DNA of 64,000 bases from CAZECE01 sp964510525 (GTDB taxonomy: Bacteria; Pseudomonadota; Gammaproteobacteria; Pseudomonadales; JANQJO01), in NCBI GenBank assembly GCA_964510525.1, contig CAZECE010000071.1, positions 1-64,000 on the forward strand. Direction: 5' to 3'. How positions within the stretch are numbered: the first letter of the stretch is position 1; each line of letters opens with the position of its first letter. Of this stretch, positions 42,524-51,897 are shown piece after piece. Under the pieces are notes generated by a model, which was given only the letters and a program-made list of their open reading frames with translations, was not told where the DNA came from and made no database searches. The translations under genes were made by a program, and so were the position numbers.

Positions 42524-42532
42524 TTATTCACA
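42524..42532 (+). promoter_or_regulatory. DnaA-box match upstream of nrdA
   Basis: TTATTCACA fits the TTATNCACA DnaA consensus and lies 113 bases before the nrdA start. E. coli nrdAB is known to be controlled by DnaA boxes in its promoter region, so this may be functional. Confidence 0.4.
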
Positions 42533-42570
42533 ACTTACCCCCACGTTTTTCACTTGCAAAACAAAACCAT

Positions 42571-42618
42571 GCGCATTATCTTGTTGTTCTGATACAGCTA
42601 TAACACAAGATGTTGGGG
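42571..42618. promoter_or_regulatory. Pair of NrdR-box-like sites upstream of nrdA
   Basis: GCGCATTATCTTGTTG (42571-42586) and ACACAAGATGTTGGGG (42603-42618) match 10 and 12 of 16 positions of the NrdR consensus ACACWATATATWGTGT. They start 32 bases apart, about three helical turns, the spacing usual for NrdR box pairs. Their cores ATCTTGT and ACAAGAT are inverted copies. NrdR with dATP would repress nrdAB. Another ACACAAGAT lies at 42483-42491. Confidence 0.5.
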
Positions 42619-42644
42619 CAACGCCTTTACATATTGGCCACCGA

Positions 42645-45617
42645 ATGAACACGCCACTAATCATGTCACCATGGAGTCAGTCAGCGCATATGGATCACGT
42701 TATAACGCCTAGTAAAACCCGCTCTTCAGCCAATATCCAACCTGAAAAAAACCAATCAATTGCGGACGCTTCTTATTCCACGGCAACCCCTGCCACCCCA
42801 GGTGAGCTACGAGTCATCAAGCGCAATGGTGGCGTTATGCCGTTTTCCAACGACAAAATTCAAGTGGCTATTACTAAGGCTTTTTTAGCGGTCGAAGGCG
42901 CGGTAGCCACCAACTCAAACCGTATCCACGATACGGCCAACCAACTTGCCCAGCAAGTCATTGACACCTTCTCTCGCCGTTTACCCACCGGCGGCATTCT
43001 GCATATTGAAGAAATTCAAGATCAGGTAGAACTGGCTTTAATGCGTTCTGGCGAACACAAAGTAGCGCGCTCTTATGTACTGTATCGCGAAGAGCGATCA
43101 CGGCAACGGGCGGCCACCCGTCAAGAAAGTCATGCAGCCCCCTCTTCTCACGACCTTTGGGTCACCGCTGCCGATGGTTCCCATCAACCCTTGGATCTTG
43201 CACGCCTGAACACCATTATTGAAGAATCCTGTGATCTGCTTGAAGACGTCGATTCCGCCGTGGTCCTCGAAGAGACTCTGCGTAATCTCTACCACAACAT
43301 GCCAATAGACGAAGTACAAGCCGCTTTATTGATTGCATCTCGAACCCTTATTGAGCAGGACCCCAATTATAGTTTTGTCACCGCGCGCATTTTGCTCGAC
43401 ACCATTCGCAGCGCCAGCTTGTCATTTCTGGGCTTGGCCAGCCAAGCCACCCAAAGTGAAATGGCGCACTATTACCCTCTTGCGCTTAACGCTTTTATCG
43501 AGCAAGGCATTGAACTCGAGCTGCTGAGCCCCAAGCTGGCCGAATACGATCTGGCTGCTCTGGGCCAAGCACTTCAGCCTGAACGCGATCAACTCTTCAC
43601 TTATTTAGGCTTACAAACTTTATTCGATCGTTATTTTTTACATCACGAGGACATTCGATTTGAATTGCCTCAAGTTTTCTTTATGCGCGTCGCGATGGGC
43701 TTGGCACACGAAGAAGAGGACAAAGAAGCACGTGCCATCGAGTTTTATGAAGTACTGTCTAAATTTGATTACATGAGCTCAACACCGACATTATTTAATT
43801 CCGGCACCTTGAGACCTCAGCTGTCTTCTTGCTATCTAACCACTGTGCCTGATGACTTATACGGCATTTACAGCGCCGTACGAGACAACGCCATGCTTTC
43901 TAAATGGGCAGGCGGCCTAGGCAACGACTGGACACCAGTGAGAGCATTAGGCGCTTACATTAAAGGCACCAACGGTCGCTCTCAGGGCGTGGTTCCGTTT
44001 TTGAAGGTAGCGAATGATACCGCCGTAGCCGTCAATCAGGGCGGCAAACGCAAAGGGGCTCTTTGTGCTTATCTAGAAACCTGGCACCTTGACATTGAAG
44101 AGTTCATTGAGTTACGCAAAAACACCGGCGACGATCGACGCCGTACGCACGACATGAACACCGCCAACTGGATACCTGATTTATTCATGCAGCGCGTGTT
44201 TGAAGAAAAAGACTGGACACTGTTTTCGCCCAATGACGTACCCGACCTGCATGATCTTTACGGCAAAGCCTTCAACGAACGCTATGAAGCCTATGAAGCT
44301 ATGGCTCAAGCCGGCGATATCAAGCTGTTTAAAGTGGTTCCGGCGCAAACGTTATGGCGCAAAATGCTCTCCATGCTGTTTGAAACAGGTCACCCTTGGA
44401 TTACCTTTAAAGACGCTTGCAACATTCGCTCTCCTCAGCAACATGTTGGCGTCATACACTCTTCGAATCTATGCACTGAGATTACGCTAAACACCAGCAA
44501 TGATGAAATTGCCGTCTGCAACTTAGGTTCAATCAATCTCGTGAATCATCTTGAACCAACAGACAGTGGTTACCAGCTCAACCTTGAAAAGCTAAAAGTC
44601 ACCGTAAATACCGCTATTCGCATGCTGGACAATGTCATCGACATTAATTACTACGCCGTACCTCAAGCTGAAAACTCCAACCACAAGCACCGGCCAATTG
44701 GCTTAGGCATGATGGGTTTCCAAGATGCCCTGTACTTACAGCAAATCCCATACGGCTCACAAGAAGCGGTTGAATTTGCCGATCGGTCGATGGAAGCGAT
44801 CAGCTATTTCGCGATCGCCAGCTCAAATGCATTAGCCATTGAAAAAGGCAGCTATGAAACCTTCAAAGGTTCACTGTGGAGCCAAGGCATTCTGCCGATC
44901 GACTCACTGCAACAACTCAGAGACAGTCGCACCACGCTAGAGGGTAAGACTTACCTCAACATCAATACTGAGCAAACCCTAGATTGGGAAACCTTGCGCG
45001 ACCAAGTCAAACAAACCGGTATTCGAAATTCCAATGTTCTGGCGATTGCGCCAACCGCGACCATCGCTAACATCATTGGTGTTTCCCAATCGATTGAGCC
45101 GACCTATCAAAACCTCTATGTAAAATCGAATCTCTCAGGCGAGTTTACAGTGGTCAATCCTTACTTGGTTCAGGCATTAAAATCGCTGGATTTATGGGAT
45201 AACGTCATGGTCAATGATTTAAAATACTACGACGGCAGCATCCACAAAATTGACCGAATTCCCGAAGAACTCAAAGCCCTATTTAGCACGGCCTTTGAGG
45301 TTGAGCCTAAGTGGCTGGTGGAGTGTGGCAGTCGGCGCCAAAAGTGGATCGACCAAGCCCAAAGCTTGAATCTCTACATCAACGAAGCCAACGGTCGTAA
45401 GCTTGACATCACTTACCGCATGGCATGGTACTTAGGCTTAAAAACTACCTATTACCTCAGAGCCATTGGCGCAACGTCGACAGAGAAATCGACCGTGACC
45501 ACGGGTCAATTAAACGCTGTTTCCAATCAAGGCACCAATGATCCGCAACCAACGGAAGCCGCCCCAATCCCATTGGCTTGTTCCATCGACGACCCCGATT
45601 GCGAGGCCTGCCAATAG
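42645..45617 (+). CDS. nrdA: Class Ia ribonucleoside-diphosphate reductase, large subunit NrdA
   Basis: 990 residues, over 200 longer than E. coli NrdA. A ~50-residue Ser/Thr-rich head precedes an ATP-cone (RVIKRNGGVMPFSNDKIQVAI, about 56-145). A second cone-like region follows (about 165-265), then the catalytic barrel. The active-site cysteines are visible in LSSCYLTT and SSNLCTEIT, the radical tyrosines in TTYYLR, and the C-terminal thiol pair in DCEACQ. It reduces NDPs to dNDPs with NrdB. Long NrdA with two cones is known from Pseudomonas. No clear ribosome binding site precedes the ATG, and in-frame ATGs at 42663 and 42690 are alternatives. Confidence 0.95.
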   Translation: MNTPLIMSPWSQSAHMDHVITPSKTRSSANIQPEKNQSIADASYSTATPATPGELRVIKRNGGVMPFSNDKIQVAITKAFLAVEGAVATNSNRIHDTANQLAQQVIDTFSRRLPTGGILHIEEIQDQVELALMRSGEHKVARSYVLYREERSRQRAATRQESHAAPSSHDLWVTAADGSHQPLDLARLNTIIEESCDLLEDVDSAVVLEETLRNLYHNMPIDEVQAALLIASRTLIEQDPNYSFVTARILLDTIRSASLSFLGLASQATQSEMAHYYPLALNAFIEQGIELELLSPKLAEYDLAALGQALQPERDQLFTYLGLQTLFDRYFLHHEDIRFELPQVFFMRVAMGLAHEEEDKEARAIEFYEVLSKFDYMSSTPTLFNSGTLRPQLSSCYLTTVPDDLYGIYSAVRDNAMLSKWAGGLGNDWTPVRALGAYIKGTNGRSQGVVPFLKVANDTAVAVNQGGKRKGALCAYLETWHLDIEEFIELRKNTGDDRRRTHDMNTANWIPDLFMQRVFEEKDWTLFSPNDVPDLHDLYGKAFNERYEAYEAMAQAGDIKLFKVVPAQTLWRKMLSMLFETGHPWITFKDACNIRSPQQHVGVIHSSNLCTEITLNTSNDEIAVCNLGSINLVNHLEPTDSGYQLNLEKLKVTVNTAIRMLDNVIDINYYAVPQAENSNHKHRPIGLGMMGFQDALYLQQIPYGSQEAVEFADRSMEAISYFAIASSNALAIEKGSYETFKGSLWSQGILPIDSLQQLRDSRTTLEGKTYLNINTEQTLDWETLRDQVKQTGIRNSNVLAIAPTATIANIIGVSQSIEPTYQNLYVKSNLSGEFTVVNPYLVQALKSLDLWDNVMVNDLKYYDGSIHKIDRIPEELKALFSTAFEVEPKWLVECGSRRQKWIDQAQSLNLYINEANGRKLDITYRMAWYLGLKTTYYLRAIGATSTEKSTVTTGQLNAVSNQGTNDPQPTEAAPIPLACSIDDPDCEACQ

Positions 45618-45692
45618 CCTAAAATTTTACTCGTTATTTAGTTTCACGTTACTTAAAGGACACACTGACAAACTCACGGAGAGATCAGAATT

Positions 45693-47054
45693 ATGGTGTT
45701 AGACTGGGATACCTACCACGACGCAGACGCAAACAAAGCGGCTTCAAATAGTGAATCAGCCAAATCCTCTGCTGCCTCTGCAACAGAAGCGGCCAGCGAA
45801 TCAACTAAGGCCGTATGGTCAGCCTTGGAACAACCTCAAGCACCTTCGTTTCAGCAAAAGCTAAAATTGAAGCCTGCAGCGCCCACTGGCTCGGTTTCAC
45901 AAAAAACGTCAAATCCGTTACCCGCTGCTGACACTCAGCCAAAAGCAGACATGAAACCAAAACTATCACCAAAAACTAAAGCCAAAAAGCAACCGCAGCA
46001 AAACCAAGAGAATCAAGAACAAGAAGCAACATCTTTTGCGGGCCGGATCAATGTGGATGACAAACGCATGATCAACTGCCGAGCGGACTTAAATCAATTA
46101 GTTCCTTTTAAGTACGACTGGGCCTGGCAGAAGTACCTAGACGGCTGCGCGAACCATTGGATGCCGCAAGAAATCAATATGACCGCAGATGTCAGCCTTT
46201 GGAAGGATCCAAACGGCCTTTCAGAAGACGAGCGCTTAATTGTCAAACGCAGCCTCGGTTTTTTCTCAACCGCAGACTCACTCGTGGCTAACAACCTAGT
46301 GCTCGCCATCTATCGATTAATCACCAACCCTGAATGCCGACAATACATCATTCGTCAAGCCTTCGAAGAAGCGATCCACACCCACGCTTATCAATACTGC
46401 ATTGAGTCCTTAGGCATGGACGAGGGCGAAATTTTTAACATGTATCGAGAAATACCCTCTGTCGCCCGTAAAGCCGAATGGGGCCTCAAATACACGCAAG
46501 ACTTGGAAGACCCCAATTTCCAAACAGGCACCGATGAAGACGATCAACGCTTATTGAAAAACCTAATCGCGTTTTACTGCGTCTTGGAGGGGTTATTTTT
46601 CTACTGCGGCTTCACCCAAATACTGTCGATGGGTCGGCGCAACAAAATGACCGGCACAGCAGAGCAGTTTCAATACATTTTAAGAGATGAGTCGATGCAT
46701 GTTAATTTTGGTATCGACGTTATCAACCAAATCAAAATTGAGAATCCTCACCTTTGGACTCCGGAGTTTCAAGCAGAAGTAGTTGAAATGCTGCGTGAAG
46801 GCACGCAATTAGAAATCGACTATGCTCGAGACACCATGCCACACGGCGTACTCGGTATGAACGCCAATATCATGGAAACTTATCTGCAATTCATCTGTAA
46901 CCGACGCGCAGCACAATTGGGCTTACCCGAACAATTCCCCGGCGCCCAAAACCCCTTCCCCTGGATGTCGGAGATGATGGATCTGCGCAAAGAGAAAAAT
47001 TTCTTTGAAACGCGCGTCACTGAATATCAAGTAGGTGGTGCTTTGAGTTGGTAG
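45693..47054 (+). CDS. nrdB: Class Ia ribonucleoside-diphosphate reductase, small subunit NrdB
   Basis: 453 residues. The diiron-tyrosyl core begins near residue 112 ([20 protein letters not shown]). Ligands and radical Tyr are seen in FFSTADS (Asp), [12 protein letters not shown] (Glu, His, Tyr) and [12 protein letters not shown] (Glu, His). The first ~110 residues are a low-complexity Ala/Ser/Lys/Gln/Pro region with [12 protein letters not shown], not found in E. coli NrdB and not an ATP-cone. GGAGAG lies about 10 bases before the ATG. It follows nrdA by 75 bases and ends in a convergent spacer with a hairpin. Confidence 0.95.
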   Translation: MVLDWDTYHDADANKAASNSESAKSSAASATEAASESTKAVWSALEQPQAPSFQQKLKLKPAAPTGSVSQKTSNPLPAADTQPKADMKPKLSPKTKAKKQPQQNQENQEQEATSFAGRINVDDKRMINCRADLNQLVPFKYDWAWQKYLDGCANHWMPQEINMTADVSLWKDPNGLSEDERLIVKRSLGFFSTADSLVANNLVLAIYRLITNPECRQYIIRQAFEEAIHTHAYQYCIESLGMDEGEIFNMYREIPSVARKAEWGLKYTQDLEDPNFQTGTDEDDQRLLKNLIAFYCVLEGLFFYCGFTQILSMGRRNKMTGTAEQFQYILRDESMHVNFGIDVINQIKIENPHLWTPEFQAEVVEMLREGTQLEIDYARDTMPHGVLGMNANIMETYLQFICNRRAAQLGLPEQFPGAQNPFPWMSEMMDLRKEKNFFETRVTEYQVGGALSW

Positions 47055-47093
47055 ACACTCGCCGTAGCCATTCTTAAAACCCCTACACTTGAT

Positions 47094-47121
47094 GCGAAAC
47101 ACATCAACTGTAGTGTTTCGC
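47094..47121. terminator. Inverted repeat in the nrdB convergent spacer
   Basis: GCGAAACAC (47094-47102) and GTGTTTCGC (47113-47121) form a perfect 9-base stem with a 10-base loop. An alternative stem pairs CTGTAG (47108-47113) with CTACAG (47121-47126). No long T-run follows, so termination may need Rho or the element may have another role. Confidence 0.45.
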
Positions 47122-47139
47122 TACAGAATAGGTAAGAGC

Positions 47140-48879
47140 TCAGTTAGCAGATGTGTTGGGCTCAACCACAAAAGGATGCCGCATCACGCATTGCTTGCCA
47201 CTGGCCTTAGCCTCAATCAGAGCTTGACTGGCCAGTTTCTCCAAACACGGAGCTGGATTCAACCGCAAGGCCGTAGAATCCAGCTCATTTAATTCAGCAA
47301 CACCTGCAGAGAATCCTGCCTGACATTGTTCGTTGCCAGAAAACTCAAAAATCCGACTTGAAAAACGATATAAAATGTCCGACACCACCATCTTGGCATC
47401 CTCAACCGACGTATCAGGTAACACCAATGCAAAACGCCCCCCAGCGCATTTGGCAATAACATCGGAAGCACGCAGTCGATTTTTTAAGGCATCCGCCAAT
47501 GCTTTTAAAATATCATCACCATGCAAATGCCCATACTGATCATTCAAACTTTTTAAATTATCGACATCAATAACACAAAGAGAAAGATTCGCCTGGTTAC
47601 GAACAGCGTATTGAATTCTTTGCTCCAACGCCAAATCGTATGCAGACTGCGTGGTTAAATCGGTTAGAAAATCACGCGTGATTCTGCCAGTCAACCGGCG
47701 TGCTCGAATCAGCTTATGCGCCACAATCGACGAAAATTGTTTTTCATCAATCGGCTTATGCAACACATCATCGGCACCTAAATTTCTAGCGAGATAATCC
47801 GTTTCCGGTCGTGTATCCGAGGTCAACAATACAATCGGATGAGACGAGAACAAGTCGTGATTGCGTAAATATTTAATCGCTTCAATGCCCGTCAGCTGAG
47901 ACTCCAAAGCCATGTCAATAATAAACAAGTCAGGAGGACACACGGTGGCTTTCTCAATAAACTCATCAATATTGTTCGAAAAAATCGTGTTAATGCCTAA
48001 AAACTTTAGGTTACTGGTCATTTTGTTAAAAACTGACGCATCGTCGTCTAACACAGCCACGGTCATCTCTCGTTCATGGCGTGCATTCTGTTGATGATCC
48101 AGTAGATAGCTCACAACATCGCTCTTATTAACACAGCAGTCGGCTCCAAAACGAAAACTGGCTCTAACCGCATCCGGTGTCTTATCGGCCGTAATAAAAA
48201 CCACTTTGGGCTTCACACGCAATTGATCTAAATACTCTTTAAAAATGGCCATATTATTTTCATTGTGCTCAACACTGGATTGATTAACCACAATATGCAG
48301 CGATCGAACGCGAAGCGATTTTAAATCTTCAAAACTAACACACATTGATTTGTAAGACCTTAACTGCAACGCCTTGCACAGCTCATTAAGATCTCCCACG
48401 AATAACGTATTAATAGACCAAAAGCCGTCTTTGGTGTCTTTGCTCACAGGTTCAGTTGATCCCGTCTGCTTTTCAGAAGCATCGACTCCAGCAGAAACCT
48501 CTGCTTTCTCTTGTGACATGCCATGCGTAATACTGACCAGCTGTTCAGACTTAGCCGACAACAGATCCCGCATAATGGCGTCCATCCCATCATGCTGAAT
48601 GGACTCAAGTGCTCGCTCTAATAATCTAGCAATACGGGTGTGTTGCGGTTGACCATAACTGGTGGCAGTTGTTGCTATTTTATGAAGCGTTTGCTTAAGC
48701 CGAACCGTATCTTTAAGGCCTGCACTGCCACGAATCACATCGTCAATAATCGAAACCACCACGCGAACATCGCTTAATAAGCGCTGATTAAAAGATACCT
48801 TGCCTCGGTTTTCTAATTTACTTAAAAGAGCCTCTGCTGATCTTTGAGGATTGGATTCAACTGCTTCTTGACTATTCAT
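47140..48879 (-). CDS. Response regulator with pseudo-receiver, receiver and degenerate GGDEF domain
   Basis: 579 residues. A helical N-terminal region (about 1-115) resembles an Hpt bundle, though no clear phosphorylated His is obvious. A receiver-like domain (about 150-265) follows, with Asn (LHIVVNQSS) where the phosphorylated Asp should be. A true receiver (about 272-395) has AVLDDDAS, the Asp in LFIIDMA, and the Lys in VLHKPID. A GGDEF domain (about 400-560) reads CAGGRFALVLP, so AGGRF replaces GGDEF. Cyclase activity is therefore doubtful; it may bind GTP or c-di-GMP or act through partners. It stands alone between nrdB and moeB. Confidence 0.85.
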   Translation of the reverse strand: MNSQEAVESNPQRSAEALLSKLENRGKVSFNQRLLSDVRVVVSIIDDVIRGSAGLKDTVRLKQTLHKIATTATSYGQPQHTRIARLLERALESIQHDGMDAIMRDLLSAKSEQLVSITHGMSQEKAEVSAGVDASEKQTGSTEPVSKDTKDGFWSINTLFVGDLNELCKALQLRSYKSMCVSFEDLKSLRVRSLHIVVNQSSVEHNENNMAIFKEYLDQLRVKPKVVFITADKTPDAVRASFRFGADCCVNKSDVVSYLLDHQQNARHEREMTVAVLDDDASVFNKMTSNLKFLGINTIFSNNIDEFIEKATVCPPDLFIIDMALESQLTGIEAIKYLRNHDLFSSHPIVLLTSDTRPETDYLARNLGADDVLHKPIDEKQFSSIVAHKLIRARRLTGRITRDFLTDLTTQSAYDLALEQRIQYAVRNQANLSLCVIDVDNLKSLNDQYGHLHGDDILKALADALKNRLRASDVIAKCAGGRFALVLPDTSVEDAKMVVSDILYRFSSRIFEFSGNEQCQAGFSAGVAELNELDSTALRLNPAPCLEKLASQALIEAKASGKQCVMRHPFVVEPNTSAN

Positions 48880-49046
48880 ACAACGCCCACCTATAACTGC
48901 TGCCTTAGCCCAAATGACTTAAAGCAATATTCACTGCACCCTCTGAAGTGTAGGCACAACGCAGCGGTTGTTGAGCAAACCACTTAGGCTAAATCTGAGA
49001 TTTGAGGAACAGGACACACCCTGTATAGGACTTAGGACTCATTCAA

Positions 49047-49079
49047 TCAGAACACACGCAAAGATCAGTCAGAACACAC
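49047..49079. repeat. 11-bp direct repeat at the moeB 3' end
   Basis: TCAGAACACAC occurs at 49047-49057 and 49069-49079, 22 bases apart. The second copy lies in the last codons of moeB. Confidence 0.55.
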
Positions 49080-49811
49080 CTGACAAGCGGGATCGGCCAC
49101 AATTCGAGTCTTACGGAACGCTTGTTGCCAAGCGTTCCAAGACAGCAAAAAGGGCTCAACTTGTTTTCGCTTAGGCAACAACAACTTAATCGTTTCGACC
49201 ACTTGCAGACCGCCAATCACGTTCGGTACCGGGACTAACACCCCAGATTCACTGCAACTGTCCGCTTCTTCGTCCAAACCCGGAAACAAACAATGATAGC
49301 AAGGGGATGGCTGATGGGAAAAATCAAAGCTGGCCAACTGCCCTTCACCCCCAATAGCCGCACCACTGACCAAGGGAACCGACGCGGTCACACAGGCTTT
49401 ATTGATGGCGTAACGTGTGGCAAAGTTGTCCGTGCAATCCAGCACCACATGGTATTCTGAAAGATCGTGCTCCGACGACCAACCGGCGAAGTCATTCACA
49501 TAGCTCGTGATGGTGGCACTGGCGTTACGCGCTTTCAACGCCAAGGCTAAGGTACTTGCCTTAGGCTGCCCAATATCAGATTCACAATAAGCAACCTGAC
49601 GGCCTAAATTGCTCAGTTCAATGGCATCCGAATCCAACAAACTGATTCGACCAATACCACAGCCCACTAAGAGCAAAGCCGTGATGGAACCCAAGCCCCC
49701 CAACCCCACCACCAAGACATTAGCGTCACACAACGCTTCTTGTCCTGCGATATCAATTTGAGGCAAAAAAACCTGCCGGCTGTGTCTGAGTAGAGCGTCA
49801 TCATCAAACAT
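49065..49811 (-). CDS. moeB: Adenylyltransferase MoeB (ThiF/HesA family)
   Basis: 248 residues. A Rossmann nucleotide site VVGLGGLGSI (about 35-44), the conserved LSNLGRQVAY, DCTDNFATRYAIN, and zinc-binding cysteine pairs CYHCLF and ACQVC. It adenylates the C-terminus of MoaD (or ThiS) for sulfur transfer in molybdopterin synthesis. Position after prmC is the usual order hemA-prfA-prmC-moeB. The ATG at 49811 has AAGG nine bases upstream; a GTG at 49817 is too close to it. murI, the usual next gene, is missing. Confidence 0.9.
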   Translation of the reverse strand: MFDDDALLRHSRQVFLPQIDIAGQEALCDANVLVVGLGGLGSITALLLVGCGIGRISLLDSDAIELSNLGRQVAYCESDIGQPKASTLALALKARNASATITSYVNDFAGWSSEHDLSEYHVVLDCTDNFATRYAINKACVTASVPLVSGAAIGGEGQLASFDFSHQPSPCYHCLFPGLDEEADSCSESGVLVPVPNVIGGLQVVETIKLLLPKRKQVEPFLLSWNAWQQAFRKTRIVADPACQVCSD

Positions 49812-49850
49812 AAACACAGGCCTTATTACTTATTTGAATCAAACCTTAAA

Positions 49851-50753
49851 TTAAACAACACCCACAATTTTTCCAATCGTGACACGATCCAAACCGGCTA
49901 AATCTTGGAATGTATGCGATTCTTCAAAACCAACTTGCTGCATACGGCCACGAACCTCTTCAGCTTGACCCGAACCATGCTCCAGCATCAGCCAACCAGG
50001 ACGTTGCAACACCCAGGTCGCTTGATCAATGATTTTAAATAAATCGGCATAACCCGAATCATCGCTGACCAATGCCTCGCGCGGCTCGAAGCCCATTTCA
50101 GGCGCTTGTAAGTGCGGATCACCTTCCGCAATATAAGGCGGATTGGCCATCACGATTCTAAATCGCTGCTGCCCCTCAAATGGCAACAGCCAATCCGATT
50201 GGACCCAGTGCACATTAGTCGCTTTTCTCTTAACCGCATTCGCTGCTGCGCACGCTAATGCCGAACCGCTTTTGTCAACGCCAACAACCGTGACCTGAGG
50301 AAATTCGTAAGCCAACGCCAAAGCCACAGCACCAGAACCTGTCCCTGCATCACATAACACAATGTCCTTGCCATAACCCATGCCAAGGATTTCTTCAACC
50401 ACGGTCTTTACCGCCACTTCCACCAAAATTTCGGTTTCAGGGCGAGGAATTAACGTCTCAGACGATACCTGTAACTCCATATCCCAAAAATCTTTTTTAC
50501 CAAGAATATAGGCCACCGGCTCACCTTTGGCGCGACGTTTAAACAGCCCCATGAATTGCTCACGTTCGCGAGGGAGCAGTATATAGTTATGAGACAAAAT
50601 TAAGTTAGACCGCGACAACTTTAACACCGCAGCCAGCAACAGCTCCACATCCAAACGTGCTGTGGGTGATGGCGCATGAACCTCGAGCGGGTTCTCAAGA
50701 ATGGGCGAAAAGCGAGTAATGGTGTCGTAGACAGAACCCGGCTCAATATTCAC
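49851..50753 (-). CDS. prmC: Release factor glutamine methyltransferase PrmC (HemK)
   Basis: 300 residues. An N-terminal helical domain is followed by an AdoMet-binding Rossmann domain with DAGTGSGAVALALA and the catalytic NPPY in MANPPYIAEGD. It methylates the Gln of the GGQ motif in release factors, and prfA lies directly upstream with a 3-base gap. The short spacing implies one transcript. The N-terminus is slightly extended compared with E. coli PrmC. Confidence 0.95.
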   Translation of the reverse strand: MNIEPGSVYDTITRFSPILENPLEVHAPSPTARLDVELLLAAVLKLSRSNLILSHNYILLPREREQFMGLFKRRAKGEPVAYILGKKDFWDMELQVSSETLIPRPETEILVEVAVKTVVEEILGMGYGKDIVLCDAGTGSGAVALALAYEFPQVTVVGVDKSGSALACAAANAVKRKATNVHWVQSDWLLPFEGQQRFRIVMANPPYIAEGDPHLQAPEMGFEPREALVSDDSGYADLFKIIDQATWVLQRPGWLMLEHGSGQAEEVRGRMQQVGFEESHTFQDLAGLDRVTIGKIVGVV

Positions 50754-50756
50754 GTG

Positions 50757-51842
50757 TTACTCTTCTCCCATTTCAGCTAACAAGTCGGCTTGATGTTCTT
50801 GGTGTAGCGCATTCAAAACCTCATCCAAGCTACCCTCCATTATTTCAGGCAACTTGTATAGCGTTAAGTTAATACGATGATCCGTCACTCGGCCTTGCGG
50901 GTAATTATAGGTCCGAATCCGTTCAGATCGATCACCGCTGCCCACCAAAGAACGCCGTTGATCACTTTGAGATTGTGCTTGCTCCGAGCGCGCATGATCC
51001 AATAATTTCGCTTGCAACAACGACATCGCTTTGGCTTTATTTTTGTGCTGAGAACGCTCATCCTGACACTCAACCACCACCCCAGAAGGTAAATGCGTAA
51101 TGCGAATCGCCGAATCCGTGGTGTTAACATGCTGGCCACCCGCCCCCGAAGAACGGAACGTGTCAATACGCAAATCATTACGATCAATATCAACGGACTC
51201 TACCGATTCCACTTCGGGCATGACCGCTACTGTGCACGCGGAAGTATGAATTCGACCTTGCGACTCAGTTACAGGGACTCGCTGAACCCGATGCGCGCCA
51301 GATTCAAATTTCAAACGCGAATACACATCCACCCCACTGATGCGACCAATGATTTCTTTGTAACCTCCGTGCTCACCAGGGCTTTCACTGATCACTTCGA
51401 TTCGCCAACGTTGTGACTCAGCATAACGACCATACATCCGGAACAAATCCCCTGAAAATAAGGCCGCTTCATCCCCTCCGGTACCGGCGCGAATTTCCAA
51501 AAAGATATTACGATGATCATTAGGGTCTTTCGGCAACATTAAAACCTGCAATTGATTGCTCAATGCTTCAAGCTTTGGCTGAGCCGCCGCAAATTCCTCT
51601 TCACCCATGGCTTTCATCTCGGCATCCGGCTCTTGCATCCAAAGCTGAGCTTGATCTGCATCGTCGGCCACCTGACGGTATTCGTTATAACATTGCACCA
51701 CGGGCTCCAGCTCAGAATACTCAATGGAAAGACTGCGGAATTTATCTTGATCTTGCATCACATCCGGCTGACTCATCAGCACGCCTATCTCTTCGTAGCG
51801 CTCACTGAGTCTCGCCAACTTTGCAAAAATGGAGGGTTTCAT
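50757..51842 (-). CDS. prfA: Peptide chain release factor 1 (RF1)
   Basis: 361 residues, standard length. The stop-codon-reading PxT motif appears as PVT in [17 protein letters not shown], and the peptidyl-hydrolysis motif GGQ in [16 protein letters not shown]. It reads UAA and UAG. It lies between hemA and prmC, with a 55-base gap from hemA. Confidence 0.97.
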   Translation of the reverse strand: MKPSIFAKLARLSERYEEIGVLMSQPDVMQDQDKFRSLSIEYSELEPVVQCYNEYRQVADDADQAQLWMQEPDAEMKAMGEEEFAAAQPKLEALSNQLQVLMLPKDPNDHRNIFLEIRAGTGGDEAALFSGDLFRMYGRYAESQRWRIEVISESPGEHGGYKEIIGRISGVDVYSRLKFESGAHRVQRVPVTESQGRIHTSACTVAVMPEVESVESVDIDRNDLRIDTFRSSGAGGQHVNTTDSAIRITHLPSGVVVECQDERSQHKNKAKAMSLLQAKLLDHARSEQAQSQSDQRRSLVGSGDRSERIRTYNYPQGRVTDHRINLTLYKLPEIMEGSLDEVLNALHQEHQADLLAEMGEE

Positions 51843-51897
51843 AAAAAGCCTTTCTATAACCTATAAAAATTAATCTATAACAGGGTCTATCTTCGAA

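Larger units (their letters stand above)
42237..42644. other. rstA/nrdA divergent regulatory region
   Basis: 408 bases without a gene. It contains a 12-bp direct repeat near rstA (GTTAAGGACTTT at 42263-42274 and 42286-42297), a GTATAGGAC element near 42364, a DnaA-box match, and two NrdR-box-like sites next to nrdA. Confidence 0.6.
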
